From Bernardetia sp. ABR2-2B (GTDB lineage Bacteria > Bacteroidota > Bacteroidia > Cytophagales > Bernardetiaceae), in contig NZ_CP147020.1 of the NCBI RefSeq assembly GCF_037126435.1, positions 2,345,293 through 2,409,292 of the forward strand: a stretch of DNA of 64,000 bases, read 5' to 3'. The translations under genes and the position numbers were made by a program. This document shows, piece after piece, positions 24,439 through 31,254 of this stretch. Under the pieces are notes generated by a model, which worked only from the letters and a program-made list of their open reading frames with translations, was not told the DNA's origin and ran no database searches. The number at the start of each line of letters is the position of its first letter. Within the stretch, counting starts at the first letter, position 1.

Positions 24439-26172
24439 ATGAAAAAAATAGCTACAAAAATACTTACTATTTATTTTTTTATTCATTTACTGACATTCTT
24501 TTCATCAGACTTTGGACAAAATGTTTTTGCTCAAGGACAAGCAGAGCTAGAACAAGATAATTTGAATTATGATAAAATAAATGAATTTGAACTGATAGCC
24601 AAACCTCCTATCAAAACAAACGCTGAAATTACTCCTCTTCCAACACTACAAGTTTCGAAAGATGCAGAGATTGATTTTAGTAAAACAGTTGCTTTCAATA
24701 GGCTGACTTTTAGAGAAATTCCGAACGAACTTGCTCCAACAATTCCGAAAGAAACCTTTGGAAATTATGTAAAAGCTGGTTTTGGAAATTATATAACACC
24801 TTATTTTGAGGGTTTTTATAGTCGTGATATAAATGAAAGAAATAAATTAGGTGTTTTTGCTCATCATCTTTCATCAATGAATGGCGTTGTTGATGGTCAG
24901 AATTCAGGATACGGGAATACGAATGTATTGCTTTTTTCAGAGCATAAGAAAGAGAATTTTGTTTTGGCTTCTTCTATCAATTATAATTTAGAGAGAGTTC
25001 ATTATTATGGTTATAATCAAGATGTAGAAACTCCAGCTAAAGAAGATATTAGACAAACTTATCATAGGTTAGAAACTAAAATTGATTTGTCTTCCTTGCC
25101 CAAAAAAGATGAATTTGGAGATGCTAGTGCTGATAAATTAGCATATAAAGTTTCAGTAGGCTTTAATTATTTTGCTGCTAGAAATGATGTAAGTGAATGG
25201 CAAATACCTCTTATTGGTAGAATTTCTTATTCTCTTTCTACAAAATCAAAACTAAATTTTGAGTCAGAATTTCATCAGACACAACAAAACAGTATTTTTA
25301 TTGATACAGATAATCAAAATGTAGAAGTAACCAATGATAGAATGTTGGCTAGTTTTTCTCCTTCCTACAATTTCTCTACTGAAAAACTGACACTAAATAT
25401 AGGAGCTGGAATAGCATATAGTTCGGATTCTTTATTAGAAAACTCAACAGGAAACAGTCTTTTTTTCTATCCAAATATTGATTTCTCTTATCAACTCGCT
25501 AAGGACAAATTTTGGGTTTTAGGAGAAATAAGTGGAGGCGTGAAACCTCAATTTTTGAGAATGCTGACTGTTCAGAATCCTTTTCTAGCTTCTCTCCAAC
25601 CACTTAGTCATACTTTTTCGCAAGTGGACGCAAACTTAGCTCTTCAAGCAAAAATTAATAAAAACCTAAAAGCAAATGCAGAAATAGGATTTGCTATGTA
25701 TGATAATATGCCATTTTTTGCGTCTTCTGTATCAGATTCTTCACAATTTAGTTTATTGTACGATAAAGTGAATGTTATGCGTTTGGGAATTTCGTCTTCT
25801 TATCAAAAAAATAATTTGAATGCTCGTCTGTCAGCTAATTATTTTGATTATTCCCTCACAGACTTGGAAGTTGCTCATCATCGCCCTACTTTTCAAACAA
25901 GTTTGAGCGTGGGTTATACATTTATAGAAAAACTCAAAACAGAACTTACGTTACAACAGCTTTTTGGAATCAAAACTCAAAACCCTGTTTCTGAAACAGT
26001 GTATGACTTGAAACCAATCAATGATTTGAGTGTTGCAGTTTCTTATAAGTTTAATGACCGAATTTCTGCCTTTGCAAATGGATATAATCTAATTGGACAG
26101 AATTACCAACGCTTTGTTTATTATCCAAATAATGGAATTACAGTTATCGTAGGGGGAAAATATATCTTTTAG
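24439..26172 (+). CDS. Outer-membrane beta-barrel (TonB-dependent receptor-like) protein
   Basis: This 577-residue protein has a signal peptide (about 1-32, ending NVFAQ) and then alternating amphipathic strands with many Tyr/Phe-bounded segments, ending in a strand of the outer-membrane type (VIVGGKYIF with terminal Phe). It lacks a visible plug domain or TonB box, so it is a barrel-like protein in the TonB-dependent receptor fold space rather than a proven receptor. The N-terminal KPPIKTNAEITPLPTLQV linker is Pro-rich. It follows the TPR gene and probably works with it. The substrate is unknown. Confidence 0.75.
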   Translation: MKKIATKILTIYFFIHLLTFFSSDFGQNVFAQGQAELEQDNLNYDKINEFELIAKPPIKTNAEITPLPTLQVSKDAEIDFSKTVAFNRLTFREIPNELAPTIPKETFGNYVKAGFGNYITPYFEGFYSRDINERNKLGVFAHHLSSMNGVVDGQNSGYGNTNVLLFSEHKKENFVLASSINYNLERVHYYGYNQDVETPAKEDIRQTYHRLETKIDLSSLPKKDEFGDASADKLAYKVSVGFNYFAARNDVSEWQIPLIGRISYSLSTKSKLNFESEFHQTQQNSIFIDTDNQNVEVTNDRMLASFSPSYNFSTEKLTLNIGAGIAYSSDSLLENSTGNSLFFYPNIDFSYQLAKDKFWVLGEISGGVKPQFLRMLTVQNPFLASLQPLSHTFSQVDANLALQAKINKNLKANAEIGFAMYDNMPFFASSVSDSSQFSLLYDKVNVMRLGISSSYQKNNLNARLSANYFDYSLTDLEVAHHRPTFQTSLSVGYTFIEKLKTELTLQQLFGIKTQNPVSETVYDLKPINDLSVAVSYKFNDRISAFANGYNLIGQNYQRFVYYPNNGITVIVGGKYIF

Positions 26173-26174
26173 AA

Positions 26175-26420
26175 ATAAATTGAACGGTTTGTCCTAAACA
26201 GGGCATGTTCATAAAAACTTTGTCAGTAGTTTTTGGTAATCCAAAATAACTCTGACAATAGTTTAGGTACAGACGAGCTTATTTTTCCAACTACTGACAG
26301 CCTTCTGAAAGGACTGTCAAAGTTAAAAAAATACTATAACTTATTTGATTAAACATATTCACAAGCTCAATTATTTTTTATGAACATGCCCTGTTGCCCT
26401 AAACTAACCGTTCAATTTAT
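26175..26420. repeat. 246 bp inverted-repeat element with nested repeat
   Basis: The ends are perfect inverted repeats: ATAAATTGAACGGTT (26175-26189) with AACCGTTCAATTTAT (26406-26420). Inside them is a second pair, 26197-26217 with 26375-26395 (AACAGGGCATGTTCATAAAAA). Between the inner arms lies copy B of the dispersed element found at 2163-2259. It starts 3 bp after the barrel gene stop and ends 24 bp before the convergent gene. No coding capacity; MITE-like by structure. Confidence 0.75.
26214..26324. repeat. Dispersed palindromic element, copy B
   Basis: This copy is inverted relative to copy A and aligns with it across its length, apart from an extra stretch of about 15 bp in the middle. 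Its left end AAAACTTTG (26214-26222) is intact and its right end (CAAAGTT) is slightly eroded. The conserved core includes CCTTCTGAAAGG and CTCTGACAATAGTTTA. Confidence 0.75.
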
Positions 26421-26443
26421 TATATTCGTAATTGTTACTTGAC

Positions 26444-26860
26444 TTAGTCTTTCTTAATTTTAGAATTGGCACGAACACGAAAGAAAACATAAACAGGAAC
26501 TAACAAAAGAATTGTATAAACCTGCCACCCTAAATCTTTTCCTCCACTGCCTAAATTAGCAAAAATATAAGCTGCACCACCTAATAAAGCAACTAAAACG
26601 ACCACAGACATATTGCCAAAAAGTGTTTTGCGTTTTTCTTTTGCTCTTCCAAACGAACCTCTCAAAATAGAATTCTCTTGATTGTAATCGCTTAATTCTT
26701 TTACTTCTTGCTCTGCCTCTTCTTTCTCTAACTTCTTCAATCTTTCTTCTGCCTCTGTCCAGCGTTTGCGTTTCTCAAAATCTTCTTTATCTGGATTGTA
26801 AAAGCGAGGTTGAAATTCAAATTTCTTGTGTTTGGGAAGACGTGCTGATTTTTTGAACAT
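26444..26860 (-). CDS. Small membrane protein of unknown function
   Basis: I do not recognise this 138-residue protein as a named family. The first 80 residues are strongly charged and helical (EEAEQEVKEL and neighbours), followed by two membrane helices (about 84-101 and 113-129) and a basic tail. The order suggests a cytoplasmic coiled-coil region anchored by a hairpin of two helices. It is convergent with the barrel gene and has DUF3276 in the same direction about 260 bp upstream. Similar charged-then-two-helix proteins are common in Cytophagales, which supports a real gene. Confidence 0.6.
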   Translation of the reverse strand: MFKKSARLPKHKKFEFQPRFYNPDKEDFEKRKRWTEAEERLKKLEKEEAEQEVKELSDYNQENSILRGSFGRAKEKRKTLFGNMSVVVLVALLGGAAYIFANLGSGGKDLGWQVYTILLLVPVYVFFRVRANSKIKKD

Positions 26861-27070
26861 AAGATTATCGTTTTTTTAATGAATCACTCTACTATAAAAA
26901 TACTTTAAAGACCAAAAAGTAACGGAATACTGTAAAATTAGTAGATTTTTGATAAAACTAAAAAAAGATGACTCACCTATAATTTATCATTCATCAAGTG
27001 TTATCACAGTTATTTTTGTATTTTGAGTGGTTAGAGTTTACTAAAAACTAATTTACGAAAGTCATAAAAA

Positions 27071-27106
27071 AAACGCTTTATCCTATTCAGAATAAAGCGT
27101 TTTTGA
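27071..27106. terminator. Terminator after DUF3276 gene
   Basis: AAACGCTTTAT (27071-27081) pairs perfectly with ATAAAGCGTTT (27092-27102). Runs of A on the left and T on the right allow function in both directions; its natural user is the DUF3276 gene on the minus strand. Confidence 0.8.
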
Positions 27107-27117
27107 ATTTGTTTTTA

Positions 27118-27525
27118 TTAATCCCATTTCAAATGACTTCTCACTTCGTCATCTTCTGGGTTCGTTTTTTTGATAGAACTTTCCTCATCATATTCTCTAT
27201 CAAACTGTGTAAAGTCATAATTTGGCATCAGTTCAGTTTTTACATGATCGACTACCTCTGTAAGTCCTGCTATAATTTTGTTGAAATCTTCTTTATACAA
27301 AAAGACTTTGTGCTTTTCAAAAAAATGACTTCCATTATTACGAAATACTTTCTTACTCTCTGTTAGCGTAATATAATAATCTTCTTCCCAACGTGTAGGC
27401 TTCACATCTATAAAATAGGTACGTTTTCCTGCACGTACTTTTTTTGAAAAAACAGTTTCGTTGTGATAATTAGGTTTAGAATAATCGTTGTTTTTTTCTT
27501 GCTCATCGTCAAAATACTCACTCAT
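27118..27525 (-). CDS. DUF3276 / PUR-domain nucleic-acid-binding protein
   Basis: This 135-residue protein matches DUF3276, the bacterial PUR-alpha-like family: VFSKKVRAGKRTYFIDVKPT (25-44) and DYYITLTESKK (49-59) form the first beta sheet, and KHKVFLYKEDFNKIIAGL (71-88) the characteristic helix. PUR repeats bind single-stranded DNA or RNA. The C-terminal 25 residues are acidic and probably disordered. The family is almost universal in Bacteroidota; its precise role is not settled. It has its own terminator and no operon partners. Confidence 0.9.
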   Translation of the reverse strand: MSEYFDDEQEKNNDYSKPNYHNETVFSKKVRAGKRTYFIDVKPTRWEEDYYITLTESKKVFRNNGSHFFEKHKVFLYKEDFNKIIAGLTEVVDHVKTELMPNYDFTQFDREYDEESSIKKTNPEDDEVRSHLKWD

Positions 27526-27967
27526 CTTTAGTTATTTTTTTAAATGGTTATAAAACTAGTATTTAGTTAAATACTGATTAAATTTTTGAAATAGAAATAT
27601 ATGTTAAGACTCCAAATATATTAAAAACTATTTCTTTTTGAAAAATAAAGACTTGAAAAACTAGATATTTGAGAATAGGTCTTATTAAAACTATATACTA
27701 AACCTTATCACGGTTTGTATTAAGGTAGTTCAGACATCTTGTCTGAACATAAAAAGTAGTATTTTGTCCTATCCAGCAGTCTGAAAGACTGTTATACAAA
27801 AATAACCGTGATAACCTTTGCTACTATGCACTTTTTTTGAGATTAAACTTTTTTGATAAACAATAGCTAATCTACAATATGGATGTTTTGATGCTTACAA
27901 GATGACTGAATTATTTTTTAAAATAAAAAGCTTCTACGATTAATTTGAATAACTTAAACTCTCAAAA
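27526..27967. other. 442 bp gap holding a hairpin repeat element
   Basis: No gene is visible here. The central part is the inverted-repeat element at 27701-27818. The rest is AT-rich flank of the DUF3276 and oxygenase genes. Confidence 0.6.
27701..27818. repeat. 118 bp element with inverted ends and two inner hairpins
   Basis: TTATCACGGTT (27705-27715) is inverted as AACCGTGATAA (27804-27814). Inside are GTTCAGAC/GTCTGAAC (27728-27735 and 27741-27748) and CAGTC/GACTG (27777-27781 and 27787-27791). The layout (terminal inverted repeats with internal hairpins, no ORF) is that of a short non-coding mobile element or structured repeat. Confidence 0.65.
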
Positions 27968-29005
27968 ATGCAAACTCTGACACAAATAGACTGGGACAAT
28001 TATAGACTAAAAGGCGATAAAATAGCTGATGAAATAGTAGCGAAAACACAAGAGCTAAATGAATGGAAACACCTACGAAAAGTAATTACGATTCAATGGG
28101 GAGACAACCAAGACCTACCTGATGATTTGCCTGATTTTATACAGAGTTATTTTACAGAAAATGCTATTCTTCCTCCAAATGCTAATCAAGAAAAAATAGC
28201 GAAGGGACAAGAGTTTTTTCAAAAAAATGCAGAAGATTGTTTGAGCCTTTTAGGTACAATGTCATTGCCGTATTGTTATGCTGCTGCTGATGGAGCGCAA
28301 GTATTGTATTTTTCAGAAAGAATGCGAAATGATGCACAAAAAAGACTTTTAGAGACGGCTCGTTTTGTTTTTGAAGTCAATCAAACAGATAGTTTGAAGC
28401 CAAACGGACTTGCTTTTATTACTATTTTGAAAGTTAGGTTATTACATGCCACCATTCGTTTTCATGTCAAAAATCATAAAGATTGGAATATGAAATGGGG
28501 TTTACCTATCAATCAAGAAGATTTAATGGGAACAAATATTGCTTTTTCATCTATTGTTTTGCGTGGACTTAGAAAGTTAGGTAATAAATATACAAACCAA
28601 GATGCAGAAGATTATTTACACCTTTGGTATGTGGTGGGGCAGCTTTTAGGCATTGATAAAAAAATACTTCCTCAAACGATGAAAGAAGCCGTTTTTCTTT
28701 CTCAGAATACAGAAATACGCCACTTTAAATCTTCTCATGAAGGAAAAGTATTGACCCAAACTCTACTTTCCCATTTTGATGATATTCTGCCTCCTATTGT
28801 TCCTAGAAGTTATATCAACAGTTATATGCGTTTTCTTTTAGGAGATAGAGTTTGTGATTTGTTAGGCGTTCCTGCTGCAAACTGGACAAAATATATGGTA
28901 CAAGCAATGCCAATTATTGCAACTATGAAAGCTAGTTTTGGAAAAGCTCCTCATGCTGTTCGTTCGTATTGGGAAGCACGTAATATGATTGCACAACAAA
29001 AGTAA
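27968..29005 (+). CDS. MpaB-like oxygenase (DUF2236)
   Basis: The 345-residue all-helical protein fits the DUF2236/MpaB family, which includes haem-containing latex-clearing oxygenases. Recognisable segments are LLGTMSLPYCYAAADGAQVL (93-112), KVRLLHATIRFHVK (about 155-168; the His in this helix is the usual axial haem ligand region) and WGLPINQEDLMGTNIAFS (about 178-195). Family members oxidise varied substrates; which one is used here is unknown. No signal peptide is apparent. The gene is convergent with the Lrp regulator 7 bp away. Confidence 0.8.
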   Translation: MQTLTQIDWDNYRLKGDKIADEIVAKTQELNEWKHLRKVITIQWGDNQDLPDDLPDFIQSYFTENAILPPNANQEKIAKGQEFFQKNAEDCLSLLGTMSLPYCYAAADGAQVLYFSERMRNDAQKRLLETARFVFEVNQTDSLKPNGLAFITILKVRLLHATIRFHVKNHKDWNMKWGLPINQEDLMGTNIAFSSIVLRGLRKLGNKYTNQDAEDYLHLWYVVGQLLGIDKKILPQTMKEAVFLSQNTEIRHFKSSHEGKVLTQTLLSHFDDILPPIVPRSYINSYMRFLLGDRVCDLLGVPAANWTKYMVQAMPIIATMKASFGKAPHAVRSYWEARNMIAQQK

Positions 29006-29012
29006 AAAAACT

Positions 29013-29513
29013 CTATCCCTCTTCAGCTTTTTTACTTTCTTCGGCAAGTTGCTTCAAAAGTGGCGCACGTTCTACTCTTTCTTCTAATGAAATAAATGTT
29101 TCTGTTCTGACAATACCAGCAACCTTTTGGATTTTGTCGTGCAAAACTTCTCTCAAATGCTTGGTATCTTTACAAATAATTTTTGCAAAAATACTATAAG
29201 CACCTGTTGTATAATGCAGACTCAAAATTTCTGGAATTTTAGATAACTGCTCAACAGCTTCATCATACATAGAACTTCTTTCCAAATAAATACCCAAAAA
29301 AGCTGTAACATCATATCCTAATTTGGCATAATCAATCGTAAGGGCAGCTCCTTTTACAATACCCAAATCTTGCATTTTTTTCATTCTGACGTGTACTGTT
29401 CCACCAGAAACAAATACTCTATCAGCAACTTCTGTATAAGGCAATTTGGCATCATCTGTAAGCTCAGACAAGATGCGAAGGTCGCAACTATCGATTTGAG
29501 AATTTTTACTCAT
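29013..29513 (-). CDS. Lrp/AsnC family transcriptional regulator
   Basis: The protein (166 residues from ATG 29511-29513, MSKNSQIDSCD) has the Lrp/AsnC layout: an N-terminal winged helix-turn-helix (DLRILSELTDDAKLPYTEVADRVFVSGGTVHVRMKKM) and a C-terminal RAM ligand-binding domain (AFLGIYLE, LHYTTGAYSIFAKIICKD, TETFISLEERVER). An upstream GTG/TTG frame adds 13 codons that are not family-like. Lrp proteins often repress their own gene and sense amino acids. A 16 bp palindrome 65 bp upstream is a likely operator, and a candidate small RNA diverges from the same region. Confidence 0.9.
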   Translation of the reverse strand: MSKNSQIDSCDLRILSELTDDAKLPYTEVADRVFVSGGTVHVRMKKMQDLGIVKGAALTIDYAKLGYDVTAFLGIYLERSSMYDEAVEQLSKIPEILSLHYTTGAYSIFAKIICKDTKHLREVLHDKIQKVAGIVRTETFISLEERVERAPLLKQLAEESKKAEEG

Positions 29514-29578
29514 TTTTTTATTATGTTGTTGTAATTTTCCTAAAAAATACAAGAAATATTGCGAATTGCCTAAATATC

Positions 29579-29594
29579 TGCAAAATATTTTGCA
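29579..29594. promoter_or_regulatory. 16 bp palindrome, candidate Lrp operator
   Basis: TGCAAAATATTTTGCA is a perfect 16 bp palindrome with an A/T-rich centre, the usual form of Lrp/AsnC-family sites. It lies between the Lrp gene and the divergent candidate small RNA, so one site could control both. Confidence 0.5.
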
Positions 29595-29598
29595 AAAG

Positions 29599-29629
29599 TT
29601 TTAGAATACAAAAAAAAATAGTATGTTTG
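29599..29629 (+). promoter_or_regulatory. Promoter of candidate small RNA
   Basis: TATGTTTG (29622-29629) matches TAnnTTTG exactly. The -33 TTTG is represented by TTTT at 29599-29602, 19 bp upstream. Transcription would begin about 29635-29638. Confidence 0.55.
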
Positions 29630-29636
29630 CATAACG

Positions 29637-29756
29637 AATTAAGAATTTTAGTTCATCTAAAAACTTAATTTAGACCCTATATAGTAGGGCGTGTGTTTTA
29701 TGTGTTGTTTATTGGTTAAGGTCAAAAAGGCATTGCTACTGGCAGTGCCTTTTTTG
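29637..29756 (+). ncRNA. Candidate small RNA of about 120 nt
   Basis: A promoter-like element at 29599-29629 and a strong intrinsic terminator at 29725-29756 define a transcript of about 120 nt with no start-stop frame of useful length. An internal hairpin CCCTA/TAGGG (29675-29679 and 29685-29689) lies in the middle. It diverges from the Lrp gene and ends about 150 bp before the next gene, so it is not simply that gene's leader. I do not recognise it as 6S, tmRNA, SRP or RNase P RNA. A terminated leader of the downstream gene is the main alternative. Confidence 0.5.
29725..29756 (+). terminator. Terminator of candidate small RNA
   Basis: AAAAGGCATTGC pairs with GCAGTGCCTTTT (one G-T wobble) over loop TACTG (29737-29741), with a T-run to 29756. 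Confidence 0.85.
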
Positions 29757-29903
29757 TTGTGCCTTATTTTGGATACAGCTTCAAAGGTACGAATTAAGTC
29801 TTATTACGATTTTAAATTTGATAAATAAAGAATTTGAGTTTTGAGAGTATTTTTCTATTTTTATAAAAAACCAAAATAGAGAATATATAATCATCACCAA
29901 ATT

Positions 29904-31196
29904 ATGCCAGATTTACCAGAAGACTCTCCTCGTAACCCTGATGGAGAAACACCTGACTTAAACGCTAAAGCAAAAGATTTAAACTGTAAAGATTGTGGAG
30001 CAACTCTTACTTATGCTCCCGGAACTACTGTTTTGAAATGTCAATACTGTGGTGCAGAAAATGAAATTGCTCCAGAAGAAGAAGTTGCTATTATAGAAAA
30101 CGATTTTTATCAAGCACTTCAAGATACTGCCAATAAAGAAGAGCTACAAACATTACAAACTGTTCAGTGCGACGGTTGTGGGGCAAGAACAACGCTCAAA
30201 CCAAATATAGTTTCTGATGAATGTGCTTTTTGTGGAACTCCTCTAGTAACCTCATCTCCTGAAACAGTAGAAGTATTTCAGCCCAAATCATTATTACCTT
30301 TTAATATTGAGCAAAAAGCAGCAGGAACACTTTTTCAAGAGTGGGTTTCTAGTCTTTGGTTTGCTCCAAATGATTTGAAAAAAAGAGCCGAACTTACCGA
30401 AAAGTTAAAAGGAATGTATATTCCTTATTGGACATTTGATAGCGATACAGATTCTCGTTATCACGGAATGCGAGGCGATTATTATTATACAACTGAAAAT
30501 TATACAGACAGTGATGGCAACTCTCAAACTAGGCAAGTGCGTCATACTCGTTGGACGAATGTATCTGGACGAATAGACCATTTCTTTGATGATACATTAG
30601 TTTTGGCTAGTAATTCTTTGCCAGAGAAATATGTAGATAAACTTGAACCTTGGGATTTGGAAAAGTTAGCTGGGTATGACGAACGCTATTTGTCTGGTTT
30701 TCAAACAGAAACATATCAAGTAGATTTGAAAAGTGGATTTGAAGTTGCGAAAGGTAAAATGGAAACACAAATTCGAACGATGGTTTCGAATGATATTGGA
30801 GGAGACGAGCAGCGTGTTGAAAGTATTCAAACCAACCATAATGATATTACTTTTAAGCACATTTTACTCCCTCTTTGGATTAGTGCCTATCGATATAATG
30901 ACAAAGTATATCGTTTTTTAGTCAATGCTCGTACGGGAGAAGTACAGGGAGAGCGTCCATATAGTGCCATCAAGATAGCATTAACTGTAATTGCTGTGTT
31001 GGCTATTCTTGCACTCGTTTTCTTTTTTGCAAGTGGAAAGAAAAGAGCCGATTTATTTGATGGAACTGACTTTGGAAATCTAGCTTACACAGATTCGTAC
31101 TCTCATTTATTTCAAAATACGTTTCAAAATATTTATTTGAAGGTAGATTTAATAAATCAGTTTATAATGAATGTTGATTTTCTAAACTGGATATAA
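29904..31196 (+). CDS. Zinc-ribbon, single-helix membrane protein
   Basis: This 430-residue protein starts with two zinc ribbons: CKDCGATLTYAPGTTVLKCQYCG (32-54; four Cys) and CDGCGARTTLKPNIVSDECAFCG (90-112; four Cys). A large beta-rich domain follows that contains KLKGMYIPYWTFDSD (about 168-182). A single membrane helix lies near 358-376 (ALTVIAVLAILALVFFFAS). The TFIIB-type ribbons with a tail-anchored membrane helix are found in widespread bacterial proteins of unknown role, often called 'primosomal protein N'-like zinc-binding'. The 50 residues after the helix (KKRADLFDGTDFG onward) look unlike the rest. Confidence 0.75.
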   Translation: MPDLPEDSPRNPDGETPDLNAKAKDLNCKDCGATLTYAPGTTVLKCQYCGAENEIAPEEEVAIIENDFYQALQDTANKEELQTLQTVQCDGCGARTTLKPNIVSDECAFCGTPLVTSSPETVEVFQPKSLLPFNIEQKAAGTLFQEWVSSLWFAPNDLKKRAELTEKLKGMYIPYWTFDSDTDSRYHGMRGDYYYTTENYTDSDGNSQTRQVRHTRWTNVSGRIDHFFDDTLVLASNSLPEKYVDKLEPWDLEKLAGYDERYLSGFQTETYQVDLKSGFEVAKGKMETQIRTMVSNDIGGDEQRVESIQTNHNDITFKHILLPLWISAYRYNDKVYRFLVNARTGEVQGERPYSAIKIALTVIAVLAILALVFFFASGKKRADLFDGTDFGNLAYTDSYSHLFQNTFQNIYLKVDLINQFIMNVDFLNWI

Positions 31197-31201
31197 GAGT
31201 A

Positions 31202-31242
31202 AAATCTGTAAAGCTCATTTATTGGCTTTACAGATTTTTTTA
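31202..31242. terminator. Terminator after zinc-ribbon gene
   Basis: AAATCTGTAAAGC (31202-31214) pairs perfectly with GCTTTACAGATTT (31225-31237), and T's follow. It can also serve the convergent membrane-protein gene. Confidence 0.85.
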
Positions 31243-31254
31243 GCTCACTTTATT

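Noticed and set aside
24309-24560. 83-codon plus-strand frame before the barrel gene
   Set aside because: It overlaps the barrel's signal peptide in another frame and reads through a palindrome; composition is not protein-like.
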